DNA from: Bacillus sp. HMF5848
Lineage (GTDB): Bacteria > Bacillota > Bacilli > Bacillales > HMF5848
Reading direction: 5' to 3'
Length of the DNA: 64,000 nt
NCBI RefSeq assembly: GCF_003944835.1
Contig: NZ_RWIV01000001.1
Coordinates: forward strand, 2,824,530 to 2,888,529
Under the pieces are notes generated by a model. That model worked only from the letters and a program-made list of their open reading frames with translations. It did no database searches and was not told where the DNA came from. Of this stretch, positions 9,323-17,082 are shown piece after piece. How positions within the stretch are numbered: position 1 is the stretch's first letter; every line of letters begins with the position of its first letter. The position numbers and the translations under genes were made by a program.

Positions 9323-9636
9323 TGTGTTTGCTCCCTATCAAGCATATCTCTCCAACTGACGCATACTTTCAATTCATTATTTTCCTCAGTTACCTCACTT
9401 ATGTAGTACCTTCCCTTTTTCTCCCCTTTTGATGGCATTGTACTATCATATATATATGTTTGCAGTTCCTTAGCAAGGACGTGATTCGCTTTTAAAGCAA
9501 GATGTATATTGTCGCGCTCCATTTTAATTATTTGCAAAGGAAATACAGCACAGTGGATAAGTGTTAAAACGCCAGCAAATGAAACAAGATGCTCAATTAA
9601 CGTAAATCCCTCGTTACGGTTCAAGCTTTTCCACAT
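9301..9636 (-). CDS. comGE: Competence minor pseudopilin ComGE
   Basis: A 111-residue pilin-like protein with the prepilin signature EGFTLIEH at residues 9-16, then a hydrophobic segment of about 17 residues. Two Cys residues lie in the C-terminal part. Position between comGD and comGF, and overlap with both neighbours, identify it as ComGE. ATG 9636 has GGGAGG upstream. Minor pseudopilins of this operon are thought to form the tip or priming complex of the competence pilus. Confidence 0.8.
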   Translation of the reverse strand: MWKSLNRNEGFTLIEHLVSFAGVLTLIHCAVFPLQIIKMERDNIHLALKANHVLAKELQTYIYDSTMPSKGEKKGRYYISEVTEENNELKVCVSWRDMLDREQTQCGFSKR

Positions 9637-10090
9637 AAAACCTCCCTCTTCCCATTAAGAAAACGAAGCGATAAATATTGTTTTTCGACATTATTTTAAT
9701 GCTCCCCGATTTCACAATATTCCCATTTCCATTGATTCGAATTGTATTGCCATAGTTCAACGTTTGAATGGTTATGTTACTATCGTAACGTCTTATGGTA
9801 CTCTTTCCACTAAACAGCCCACCAGTTTGAATCATATATAATTTTTTGGGGTCGTTTATCGTAAGAGTGACGTATTCGTTATGTGAGATGGCATATTGCT
9901 CACTAAATAATATATCTGACTTTAAAACTTCAATCATATTATTGATAGTTCGTGTACTAACAACAGGTGTAATATGAAAAAACGACACTGTCAGTAACAC
10001 TGAGATAATGGATAATACAATGAGCATTTCTATAAGTGTGTATGCATCCTCATTGGTTAACAGTTTGCGCGCTTTCGTTAGTCGGTTCAT
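9614..10090 (-). CDS. comGD: Competence minor pseudopilin ComGD
   Basis: A 158-residue pilin-like protein with the motif DAYTLIEMLIVLSIISVLLT about 15 residues from the N terminus. It is a type IV prepilin signal in which Ala takes the place of the usual Gly before the aromatic residue, so cleavage by ComC would occur at a variant site. ATG 10090 is chosen; GGAG lies 12 bases upstream, and a further ATG at 10108 would place the start deeper in comGC. It overlaps comGC by 41 bases and comGE by 23. Role: minor subunit of the DNA-uptake pseudopilus. Confidence 0.8.
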   Translation of the reverse strand: MNRLTKARKLLTNEDAYTLIEMLIVLSIISVLLTVSFFHITPVVSTRTINNMIEVLKSDILFSEQYAISHNEYVTLTINDPKKLYMIQTGGLFSGKSTIRRYDSNITIQTLNYGNTIRINGNGNIVKSGSIKIMSKNNIYRFVFLMGRGRFYVEKLEP

Positions 10091-10400
10091 CAATTGACAC
10101 AGCTCCATTTACATATGTGATTACCCTATGATCCGGACAGATGATTGTTCCGTCTGACTCAACATAATCACCTGGTAAGTATTGGTCTGTAACTAACATA
10201 TCTAACGATGCAGCTGGGGATCCTTTATCTATTTCGTACGCTTGTAATTGCGCCTCGAGCATCCGTTGTAATCCTTCACAGCCTTTTTTCTGAATCACAC
10301 TATTATGGGAAGCAACATTCGGAACAGTAATAAAGAGTAGTAGAGAGATTATTGATAACACTATTAACATTTCAATTAGTGTAAAACCTTTTTCACTCAT
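10050..10400 (-). CDS. comGC: Major competence pseudopilin ComGC
   Basis: A 116-residue major pseudopilin. The prepilin motif EKGFTLIEMLIVL begins at residue 3, giving a very short leader that ComC would remove. Two cysteines, Cys41 and Cys88, match the positions of the intramolecular disulfide known in B. subtilis ComGC, which needs BdbD/BdbC. ATG 10400 follows AAAGGAG. ComGC polymerises into the competence pilus that reaches through the cell wall to bind DNA. It is the most conserved pilin of the operon. Confidence 0.93.
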   Translation of the reverse strand: MSEKGFTLIEMLIVLSIISLLLFITVPNVASHNSVIQKKGCEGLQRMLEAQLQAYEIDKGSPAASLDMLVTDQYLPGDYVESDGTIICPDHRVITYVNGAVSIDEPTNESAQTVNQ

Positions 10401-10417
10401 AAAAAATCAGTCTCCTT

Positions 10418-11455
10418 TTATATAGTCTTCATAATATCAAACAAAGGTAGCATCACAGAAAGATACATCACTAAAACTAATAGAGCTAAAATAGTAAACA
10501 TGGTGGGTTGCATAATCTTTATTACGCGCTTAATTCGTTGTTCTAGCTTTTCTAATAAAAAGTCACTATATACTCTTAACTCTCTAGCCATATTACCGGA
10601 AGCTTGTCCTAGCTCAACCACTTTTGATAATTCTGCTTCGAACATCTTTTCTCGTTCAATGATGTCAGCAAACCCTTCTCCTAGCCTAAGTTGTTTCGCT
10701 AACGATAGAGCTATGTGTTGAATAATTAGAAGGTGCTGCAAACCAGCAAATATTTTTAGCGCTTCTAGCAACGATAAGCCTCCATTTAACAAATGACTCA
10801 ACTGTTTTGCATAAAAGTGCGTGATTATCATTTTTGAATACTCTTTCACTACTGGAATCTTACACAAGAAACTTATTTTTTTCATAGGTGAAAGCCTCTG
10901 ATATGTTATATAAATGGCACCGGCTATAAGCACAACAAAAAGGAGACTTATGTGTAAAATAATCGGTAGTTTTTCTGAGATGGTAATACATAATGAGGCT
11001 AAGTTGGAGGATTCAACATTCATAGATGTATAAAGCATAGAGAATTGCGGTAGGAGAAATTGCGCAACGAACATAAGCATCACAATCGTAAATACAATTA
11101 AAAACAACGGATACCGAACAACTTTATATAATTTCTGCTTAGTTGCCAGCGATGCTTGTAACATCTTCTTTCCTTCTGATAAAGCAAGTGATATTTGCCC
11201 ATGCTGTTGAGCGAAAAACATGTAAGCTAGAAATCTTTTATTAAAGTTCATATTATCCAATACGTCATAGAGAGTGTATCCTAGTTTTAATTTCGTATAA
11301 GCTTGTAGTAAGCTTTCTATATGCTTGGACTTTTGAAATTGAACAATTAAAAATTCAAACGCTTCGAGTAAAGAATATCCATGGTGAAGTAACTGCCCCA
11401 TTTGACCTATTAAGTTAATTTGTTCATTGATCTTCCACTTACTTTTTCTGATCAT
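10418..11455 (-). CDS. comGB: Competence pilus assembly membrane protein ComGB
   Basis: A 345-residue polytopic protein of the GspF/PilC family. It has two repeated cytoplasmic domains and three hydrophobic segments (near residues 115-140, 165-190 and 315-345). The segments LLEAFEFLI and RVIKIMQPTMFTILALLVL are family-typical. ComGB is the inner-membrane platform on which the pseudopilus is built by ComGA. The start is uncertain: ATG 11455 has weak GTGGG upstream and a TTG at 11476 is in frame. Both lie within the last codons of comGA, so translation is probably coupled. Confidence 0.9.
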   Translation of the reverse strand: MIRKSKWKINEQINLIGQMGQLLHHGYSLLEAFEFLIVQFQKSKHIESLLQAYTKLKLGYTLYDVLDNMNFNKRFLAYMFFAQQHGQISLALSEGKKMLQASLATKQKLYKVVRYPLFLIVFTIVMLMFVAQFLLPQFSMLYTSMNVESSNLASLCITISEKLPIILHISLLFVVLIAGAIYITYQRLSPMKKISFLCKIPVVKEYSKMIITHFYAKQLSHLLNGGLSLLEALKIFAGLQHLLIIQHIALSLAKQLRLGEGFADIIEREKMFEAELSKVVELGQASGNMARELRVYSDFLLEKLEQRIKRVIKIMQPTMFTILALLVLVMYLSVMLPLFDIMKTI

Positions 11456-12512
11456 GTTGATATGCCCACTTTTCAAAGCTTTCTGGATTTATATATCCTA
11501 ATGCAATTCCTTTTCTGATCAAATCCGGTATTTCTTTGTAATGATAATGTACACACTCTCCATGAAGCTGCCTAAAAAGCATTCCTAAGTCTTGTCCAAC
11601 CAACAGTTCATGAATACATGCTCTTCGTTGCTTTCGTGCCTTTTTACAATCAGGGGTGCACTTTCCTTTACAATACGGACATTTTAAATCAACTAATCTC
11701 TGAGCACTAACAGCAATTAAAGTTTGTTCTAATTCTTGTAATGAAGCCCCTAACTCTAGTAACCGAAATACCGAGCCTTTAGCATGTCTTGTATGCATAG
11801 TACTAAGCACTAAATGTCCTGTTAACGCAGCTCTTATAGCTACCTTTGCTGTCTCCTCATCGCGTATTTCACCAACCATAATAATATCTGGGTCATGTCG
11901 TAAAATAGCTTTTAATCCAGCCGCATAAGTAATACCTGCTTTCTCATTTATCTGAACCTGGAGCATGTCATCACTTTGTTTTTCTATCGGATCCTCAAGA
12001 GTAATTATATTTCTGTTTAACTCTTTTTTTGTGGCATGCAATAAACTGTAAAGCGTAGTTGTTTTACCCGACCCGGTTGGACCCGTAAAAATTATCAAAC
12101 CGTGGGAGTGTTTGAAAAGCGCCAATAATTTTTTACTGATATCTGGAAATAACGAAATATGAGTTGGTGGTAACAAATTATCTTGTGGTAATAGTCGAAT
12201 AACTAAACTCTCATGAAAAGGAGTTGGAAGTGTCGATAAACGGAGACTTATCGGAATGTTTTTGACGGTAACTGTCAGTGCACCATTTTGAGGGCGTCTA
12301 GTTTCACCAATATCCATCGAGGCTGAAAATTTAAAGTGACCTAACAATCTGTCATATTCTTTCTTGTTAATTCTTTTACGGAAGTAAAGCTCATCATCAA
12401 TACGAAGTAGAATCTCTGCATCGTTCCTACGAGGCACGATATGAATGTCAGAAGCATGCTGTAAATACGCCTCAATCACCAAATTTTCAGCAAGCATTTC
12501 AATATCTTGCAA
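11439..12512 (-). CDS. comGA: Competence traffic ATPase ComGA
   Basis: A 357-residue GspE/PilT-type secretion ATPase that powers pseudopilus assembly. Walker A GPTGSGKT is at residues 144-151, followed by an Asp box (TLEDPIE), a Walker B region (IIMVGEIRDEETA) and the His box (LSTMHTRHAKG). A cysteine cluster CPYCKGKCTPDC near residue 295 resembles a zinc site. TTG 12512 is chosen because AAGGAAGG lies upstream and the resulting length agrees with B. subtilis ComGA (356); the frame continues to 12554 without ribosome binding support. It is the first gene of the comG operon, which in Bacillus is activated by ComK. Confidence 0.94.
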   Translation of the reverse strand: MQDIEMLAENLVIEAYLQHASDIHIVPRRNDAEILLRIDDELYFRKRINKKEYDRLLGHFKFSASMDIGETRRPQNGALTVTVKNIPISLRLSTLPTPFHESLVIRLLPQDNLLPPTHISLFPDISKKLLALFKHSHGLIIFTGPTGSGKTTTLYSLLHATKKELNRNIITLEDPIEKQSDDMLQVQINEKAGITYAAGLKAILRHDPDIIMVGEIRDEETAKVAIRAALTGHLVLSTMHTRHAKGSVFRLLELGASLQELEQTLIAVSAQRLVDLKCPYCKGKCTPDCKKARKQRRACIHELLVGQDLGMLFRQLHGECVHYHYKEIPDLIRKGIALGYINPESFEKWAYQHDQKK

Positions 12513-12854
12513 ATTGCAACACCTTCCTTTCTTTTTGCGATTATAGTTTAGCAAAATCTATGTCTATGTTGTACCCTTTCCAAACATTGTTACTTTTTTC
12601 TTCACAATTGTTTAAATATGGAAGTTGAGTTCCTATTACTTAAAAGCCTAGCTAACGACTGCAGTTTCAAAACTTAAACACGTTTTACCTTTATTTTTTA
12701 TTATTAAATTGATACAACGATTTAGTTTTTAACTATTTAAAAACCACACTTTTTCTTCACAACTAAAACCATTAATTTTGCAAATTACCGTAAGTACCAG
12801 AAAGTAATCATTTCTTATCTAATACACTAAAAAAACCCACTCGTGTAGAGTGGG
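12513..12854. other. Intergenic region upstream of comGA
   Basis: About 340 AT-rich bases between comGA and mgsR. On the minus strand a TATAAT-like hexamer (CTATAATC) lies about 30 bases before the comGA start. Two imperfect A4-N5-T4-like sites occur at 12739-12754 and 12765-12779, weak candidates for ComK boxes but rather far upstream. No convincing small gene is seen. Confidence 0.4.
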
Positions 12855-12857
12855 TTA
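12826..12857 (-). terminator. Terminator of mgsR
   Basis: ACCCACTC and GAGTGGGT form the stem at 12835-12855, followed on the minus strand by TTTTTT. It overlaps the mgsR stop codon. Confidence 0.8.
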
Positions 12858-13232
12858 TGAAGCACGTATCACATGTCTTTTTCCAGTTAGATTTCTTAAT
12901 CCTGATTCGTTATAACCCACTAGCAAACGTGTTCCATCTGTTAAAATAGGCCGACGTAATAGTCGTGGGTCATCAATTATTAATTTAACAACTTCAGAAA
13001 CAGTAAGTTCATTTATGTCCTTATTCAATTTCTTGAATGTCTGGCTTCTTGTAGCAAGAATTTCATCAATACCTTCGGTAGTTAACTGGAGAATTTTTAA
13101 AAGCTCTTCATAACTAGGTGTATCACGAAAAATGTGGCGTTCTTCAAATAAAATATTGTTTGACTTTAACCATTGCTTTGCTTTCCGACACGATGTACAG
13201 CTAGGATACGTATAGAACAGTATTCTATCCAT
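12855..13232 (-). CDS. mgsR: Spx/MgsR-family transcriptional regulator
   Basis: A 125-residue ArsC/Spx-fold protein with the redox-sensitive CxxC pair at Cys12 and Cys15 (PSCTSCRKAK). The C-terminal segment RRPILTDGTRLLVGYNE is typical of Spx paralogs. Such proteins bind the C-terminal domain of the RNA polymerase alpha subunit rather than DNA alone. In B. subtilis the paralog next to comGA is MgsR (YqgZ), which controls part of the general stress regulon, and synteny supports that identity here. ATG 13232 has GAGGAGG upstream. A promoter-like pair lies at 13291-13318 and a strong terminator follows. Confidence 0.85.
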   Translation of the reverse strand: MDRILFYTYPSCTSCRKAKQWLKSNNILFEERHIFRDTPSYEELLKILQLTTEGIDEILATRSQTFKKLNKDINELTVSEVVKLIIDDPRLLRRPILTDGTRLLVGYNESGLRNLTGKRHVIRAS

Positions 13233-13290
13233 TCAAATTCCTCCTCACCTGATGTACTGCTTATTTGTGCAAACATTGGATTGAGACTAG

Positions 13291-13318
13291 ATTATATTTC
13301 ATGAATTTCCATTTACAA
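13291..13318 (-). promoter_or_regulatory. Candidate promoter of mgsR
   Basis: On the minus strand TTGTAA (13313-13318) and TATAAT (13291-13296) are separated by 16 bases, a good match to a SigA-type promoter. It lies about 60 bases upstream of the mgsR start. Confidence 0.55.
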
Positions 13319-13413
13319 TCTCATTGTACACTCTTTGTATAATGTTTGTATAATGATTTGCTCAAGTAAATGTGAACAAATTCAGACAAATAACGTTTAC
13401 CACATAAATATCA

Positions 13414-13442
13414 TTTCAATGCGAATTCGACTGTATTATAAT
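13414..13442 (+). promoter_or_regulatory. Candidate promoter of the HTH regulator gene
   Basis: TTTCAA (13414-13419) and TATAAT (13437-13442) with a 17-base spacer. The -35 is poor, the -10 perfect. It lies 34 bases before the start codon. Confidence 0.45.
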
Positions 13443-13476
13443 GGAATCAGTATTTAAAAGGTTGAGGTGAACCTTA

Positions 13477-14178
13477 ATGGAACAAACTTTAAAAATAACA
13501 AATGTTTTATCAGACCCAACGCGTTACTACATTTATCAATACATTGCAAAACAACACAACGAAGTAACAGTTCAAGAGATAGCTGAATCATTTGAAATAC
13601 ACCCAAACGTTGCACGACTTCATTTATCAAAGCTTGAAGATGTTAACATGCTAGTTTCTGAGACAAAGAAAACTGGTAAAGGCGGTCGGCCGAGTCGCTT
13701 ATATAGACTATCTGATGATGTTATCCAACTACATTTCCCATTCCGTGATTATCAATTGTTAGCTAAGATTGCTATACAAACTATGATGTCACTTGGTGAA
13801 GCCGGACAAAAAGCCTTGTATTTAACAGGAAAACGCTTTGGTGAAGAAATGATTGAAAGTCAATTACCGCCGCATTTAAATTCTTTAGATCAGTTATCAT
13901 TTGAACAAAAGTTGAACATTATTCGCGAAGCAGCTTCTATGTCAGGTTTTTATCCGGAGTTTGCAAGCAGCGAAGACCATTCGAAGATTTATTTTCAAAT
14001 ATACAACTGTCCATTTAAAGAGTTAGCTTCTGAAAACACTGAAACAGTTTGTCGCATGCACTTTGCTTTCTTAGAAGGCATGTTCTCGGTATTATTCCCT
14101 GAAGTAGTATTGGAAGAGAAAGAAAAGCTTGTTGATGGGTGTGCTTCCTGTAGTTACCATGCTACTGTAGCACATTAA
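13477..14178 (+). CDS. ArsR/SufR-like HTH transcriptional regulator with C-terminal cysteines
   Basis: A 233-residue regulator. The N-terminal winged helix (about residues 8-75) contains VQEIAESFEIHPNVARLHLSKLE, a winged HTH of the ArsR/DeoR type, and a wing GKGGRPSRLYRL. The C-terminal half carries four cysteines: one in IYNCPF, one in TVCRMHF, and the pair CASC near the end. This layout resembles SufR-type regulators that hold an iron-sulfur cluster, although the spacing between the cysteines is longer. ATG 13477 follows TTGAGGTG. It precedes yqgY in the same orientation and is divergent from mgsR. Metal or cluster sensing is inference; the target genes are unknown. Confidence 0.75.
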   Translation: MEQTLKITNVLSDPTRYYIYQYIAKQHNEVTVQEIAESFEIHPNVARLHLSKLEDVNMLVSETKKTGKGGRPSRLYRLSDDVIQLHFPFRDYQLLAKIAIQTMMSLGEAGQKALYLTGKRFGEEMIESQLPPHLNSLDQLSFEQKLNIIREAASMSGFYPEFASSEDHSKIYFQIYNCPFKELASENTETVCRMHFAFLEGMFSVLFPEVVLEEKEKLVDGCASCSYHATVAH

Positions 14179-14264
14179 ACGTTTTCATGTTTACACGGAG
14201 GAATCATTTGCCTTATAATAGGATATGATAGACAGAGCGTCATGCAAAGGAGGGGGATACATAT

Positions 14265-14510
14265 ATGGAACGTATGTATCGAGTACTTGGATTCTGGACA
14301 GGAATCTTTGCCGTCATGTTCTTTTTAGGTGATATGTATAAAACATCGTTAATATTTTTTGCCCAAACAGGATTTTTCATTATTGTTAGTTATTTGAATC
14401 TTTCTGAGCGTATGTATGTATATGTTTTTGGTGCTTATTTAACGATTTCCTTTATTGCAATCACCTACTGGTCAACATTCATGATGATTCCTGGGATGGG
14501 TGGACACTAA
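14265..14510 (+). CDS. yqgY: DUF2626 membrane protein YqgY
   Basis: An 81-residue very hydrophobic protein with three predicted membrane segments (about residues 8-24, 28-45 and 52-72). It is the DUF2626 family represented by B. subtilis YqgY, recognised from RVLGFWTGIFAVMFFLGDMY and the C-terminal MMIPGMGGH. ATG 14265 has AAAGGAGGGGG upstream, a very strong ribosome binding site. It follows the HTH regulator by 86 bases and ends at a bidirectional terminator. Function unknown. Confidence 0.85.
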   Translation: MERMYRVLGFWTGIFAVMFFLGDMYKTSLIFFAQTGFFIIVSYLNLSERMYVYVFGAYLTISFIAITYWSTFMMIPGMGGH

Positions 14511-14531
14511 AAAACTTAAACAAAACATGTT

Positions 14532-14568
14532 TAGAGCGCTAGCAAACTATTTGCTAGCGCTCTAGCTA
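14532..14568. terminator. Convergent terminator between yqgY and the methyltransferase gene
   Basis: A 15-bp perfect stem (TAGAGCGCTAGCAAA and complement) at 14532-14564 with a 4-base loop. The T-tails on both sides are short, so efficiency is uncertain. Confidence 0.65.
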
Positions 14569-14569
14569 T

Positions 14570-15679
14570 TTATATCCTAAGCTCTTGAAAAATTTGTTCC
14601 TCTCTTAACTCTATATTTTTTTGCTGCATAATTACATAGAAGAACTGACTAATACCACCAGACATAATTAATGACCGTATTGCTCTGTTTTGCTTTGATT
14701 TTTCAGAAAAAGGATCCGTGTCGAAGTTCTCTTGTAATAAGTCAAGGATTCCATTTTGTAATAAAAATTCATCTTGGCGAAGCTTCGTAAGGTAGTCTAA
14801 CCCAAATTTTTCACCATACTTCACTAAACTATCAAAATGTATATGTGTCGTTAAGTCCATCTGAAAAGGATAGGCTAAGGGATTATTAATGAGCTGATGT
14901 TTATAATATCCTCGTAAGCTGCCACTATGATGAATGGGATTTTGCCACTCTTCTTTACTATACCCATAGTCAATAGTTAGTATTAAAGCTTGGTTTAACT
15001 TACTAGATAAACTCTTTATATAGTTTATCATGGCAAGTGGTACTTCAAAGCGTTGTCCTTCAGTGAGAACAATTTCATTATCTATTAAATATTCTGTTAT
15101 GTCTTCATTAGAGACTGGCACAGACACTTCAACCAAATTGTCCTCCTCAAAAGCCACAAATATCTCGTAAATAGTACCTTCTTGTTTTTCTATAACATGA
15201 ACAGGAAAAGCATCAAAGAATTCATTCGAAAATACTATGCCGTTAAAAGGCGAAGATAATTGAGATAAGTCTTCTAACAAAGTCACTTTATCTTTAGGTA
15301 CTTCCTTTGCCTGCAAATAACGGTGATAAGGACTTGTGTCTATCATATAGTAATGTAATTTTGAGTAGACAATTTCATCAAGCGCTTCAATCTCTTTTAA
15401 AAAAAGACGTGCAAAGCGTCCGTTTCCTCCTCCCAGTTCAACAACTTGTGGAAGCAGTGAAGAGTTCTGCCATACTTTTATACACAACCGTGCCACTATA
15501 CGTGCAAAAGCATCCGAAATATTACTTGATGTGTAGAAATCACCCTCTTTTCCTATCTTTTTATTTCCACTCATATAATAACCATGTTGCTCATCATATA
15601 AGACAATACTCATGTAGTCATGGTATGAAATCATCTTTTTTGGTTGATTTAATATATAGTTTTTTAAAAATTTTAACAT
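14570..15679 (-). CDS. MidA-family SAM-dependent methyltransferase
   Basis: A 369-residue class I methyltransferase of the COG1565/MidA (NDUFAF7-like) family. The SAM-binding glycine motif is VVELGGGNGRFA near residue 80, and SNEFFDAFPVH near residue 150 is the family hallmark. The N-terminal segment YMSIVLYDEQHGYYM is also typical. The mitochondrial homolog methylates an arginine of a complex I subunit; the bacterial substrate is unknown. ATG 15679 has GAAAGGTG upstream. It lies downstream of yqgX in the same orientation, separated by 188 bases that hold a candidate plus-strand small RNA. Confidence 0.88.
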   Translation of the reverse strand: MLKFLKNYILNQPKKMISYHDYMSIVLYDEQHGYYMSGNKKIGKEGDFYTSSNISDAFARIVARLCIKVWQNSSLLPQVVELGGGNGRFARLFLKEIEALDEIVYSKLHYYMIDTSPYHRYLQAKEVPKDKVTLLEDLSQLSSPFNGIVFSNEFFDAFPVHVIEKQEGTIYEIFVAFEEDNLVEVSVPVSNEDITEYLIDNEIVLTEGQRFEVPLAMINYIKSLSSKLNQALILTIDYGYSKEEWQNPIHHSGSLRGYYKHQLINNPLAYPFQMDLTTHIHFDSLVKYGEKFGLDYLTKLRQDEFLLQNGILDLLQENFDTDPFSEKSKQNRAIRSLIMSGGISQFFYVIMQQKNIELREEQIFQELRI

Positions 15680-15704
15680 TTCGCACCTTTCTGCATTTAC
15701 ACCA

Positions 15705-15733
15705 TTGACATAGTGTTTAATATGTTTTATTGT
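15705..15733 (+). promoter_or_regulatory. Candidate promoter of a small RNA
   Basis: A perfect TTGACA (15705-15710) is followed after 17 bases by TATTGT (15728-15733), a four-of-six -10. No plus-strand protein gene lies downstream, but a terminator follows at 15796-15828. Confidence 0.45.
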
Positions 15734-15739
15734 GTATAT

Positions 15740-15828
15740 ATAGTAGCTTAACTTTATCCCCTCCCATTACTGGATGTAGTACATCCCCCAAGAGCGAAGT
15801 TCCTTTTATGAAGGAACTTCATTTTTTT
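15740..15828 (+). ncRNA. Candidate C-rich small RNA
   Basis: About 90 bases on the plus strand, between two minus-strand genes. From the 5' side it holds an unpaired C-rich stretch (TCCCCTCCC, 15757-15765), a small hairpin (GGATGT with ACATCC, 15772-15786), a second C run (CCCCC, 15785-15789) and a strong terminator with an 8-base T run interrupted by one A. C-rich single-stranded segments that pair with Shine-Dalgarno sequences are known from RoxS/RsaE and FsrA in Firmicutes; similarity in principle only, I recognise no named family. It could also be a meaningless intergenic stretch. Confidence 0.4.
15796..15828 (+). terminator. Plus-strand terminator in the yqgX-methyltransferase gap
   Basis: GAAGTTCCTT and AAGGAACTTC form a 10-bp stem with a 5-base loop, then ATTTTTTT on the plus strand only. 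The minus strand has no T-tail, so it points away from the neighbouring genes. Confidence 0.7.
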
Positions 15829-15867
15829 ATATGGAAAAATGGCAGAGAATAACGTATATTTATTAAA

Positions 15868-16503
15868 TTAAAATCCGTTTAAAAAAGGATTCGCGTTCAT
15901 TTCCATTTCAATTGTCGTTTCTGGCCCATGACCTGACAATACAATTGTCTCCTCTGGAAGAGTTAGCAATTTTTGATGAATACTATTAATTAATTGTTGA
16001 TGACTACCACCCGGAAGATCTGTTCGTCCAATTCCACCAGCGAACAATGCATCTCCTGAGAAAACAACCCCTTCATCTTGCGCATAATATGATACGCTTC
16101 CTGGTGAGTGCCCCGGTGTTTCAAACACTTGTAGTGTGAAACTACTAATTTGTAAAGTTTGTTCCTCCGTTATGATTTCATCTGCTGGCTTAGCAATAAT
16201 TTTATCGCCCATTAAAAATAAACTTGACCCATTTAAACCTGGGTCTTCAAGCCAATTTTTTTCTTTTTTATGAATATACACTGGAATACTCCATTCTTTT
16301 CTACATGAATCGACTGCACCAATATGATCAAAATGTGCATGCGTTAATAAAATAGCAACAGGTGCTAGCTGCTTACTTTTTATGTACTGAATTAACTTTG
16401 GGCCTTCTGCACCTGGGTCAAAAATAATACATTCATTGTGTTCATTTTTTAAAATATATGCGTTTGTTTGTAAAGGACCTAAAGATAGGCGAAACCACTT
16501 CAT
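15868..16503 (-). CDS. yqgX: Metallo-beta-lactamase-fold hydrolase YqgX (glyoxalase II-like)
   Basis: A 211-residue MBL-fold hydrolase. The metal motif THAHFDH is near residue 55, with the further ligands in ETPGHSPGS, SGDALF and LSGHGPET. This is the YqgX/GloB-like family, thought to hydrolyse thioesters such as S-lactoyl-bacillithiol or related adducts; the substrate here is inference. The C terminus NPFLNGF is conserved with B. subtilis. Two ATG codons lie in tandem (16506 and 16503); 16503 is chosen because the product then starts MKW like its homologs and GGGAG is 8 bases away. It is transcribed toward the MidA-type methyltransferase. Confidence 0.92.
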   Translation of the reverse strand: MKWFRLSLGPLQTNAYILKNEHNECIIFDPGAEGPKLIQYIKSKQLAPVAILLTHAHFDHIGAVDSCRKEWSIPVYIHKKEKNWLEDPGLNGSSLFLMGDKIIAKPADEIITEEQTLQISSFTLQVFETPGHSPGSVSYYAQDEGVVFSGDALFAGGIGRTDLPGGSHQQLINSIHQKLLTLPEETIVLSGHGPETTIEMEMNANPFLNGF

Positions 16504-16706
16504 CATTTACACTCCCTAGATAATTTAAGATTTATAATTTATTTTACACTACATTGTCACGTATGAGAAAGGTTGCATTCACTTATAGTCTGTCAGATAA
16601 AAGTTTTGTACTAGAACTCGACAAGTGTTTATTTCTGCTATAAAATAGAAAAAGAAGTTATCTATTTATTGAAAACGTAAACAACATTGCGTAAGGGGGT
16701 TATGTA

Positions 16707-16889
16707 ATGGGAGTAGGATTAGTTATAATATTCTTTTTAGTTACTGTATTAGGTGTATTTAGTTTATTAAAAACATTAAAAGCAAAAAATATGATTGGGA
16801 TTTTGTTTTCACTTGCCACAATCGCTATTTTTGGATGGTTCTCGATTATGACTTTTATTAACGCAGGGTATCCTCAGGTTACTCACTAA
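16707..16889 (+). CDS. yqgW: DUF2759 small membrane protein YqgW
   Basis: A 60-residue protein with two membrane segments (about residues 3-22 and 29-51) separated by a short basic loop (KTLKAKN). It belongs to the DUF2759 family represented by B. subtilis YqgW. ATG 16707 has AAGGGGG upstream. It stands alone, divergent from yqgX, and is followed by a structured repeat. Function unknown. Confidence 0.85.
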   Translation: MGVGLVIIFFLVTVLGVFSLLKTLKAKNMIGILFSLATIAIFGWFSIMTFINAGYPQVTH

Positions 16890-16909
16890 TAGCAGCAATT
16901 ACATAAAAA

Positions 16910-16998
16910 AGCGTAAGGTGCCCGCCTAATGACACACAAGCGCAGGACTAGCGCCATCGGAAGTCCTACTTAGGAAGGCGTGGCGTGTAATTACAGAA
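16910..16998. repeat. Structured intergenic repeat A
   Basis: About 85 bases that are much more GC-rich than their surroundings, with AGGACT/AGTCCT and CGCCTAA/TTAGGAAGGCG pairing into nested hairpins and a T-rich stretch after it. The motif GCGTAAGGTGCCCGCC followed by ACACAAGCGCAGGACTAGCGCC is of the type scattered through Bacillaceae intergenic regions. It may double as the yqgW terminator. Confidence 0.6.
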
Positions 16999-17082
16999 AA
17001 TTTTTTTATTTTATCACGGGCTCTGTGCATGGAGCTAAACAGTATTTAAGGTGTAAAATTCATCCTTTCTTACACGTTTAAA

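Noticed and set aside
16910-17000. Repeat A as a CRISPR array
   Set aside because: There is only one unit, no spacers of regular length and no cas gene anywhere in the window.
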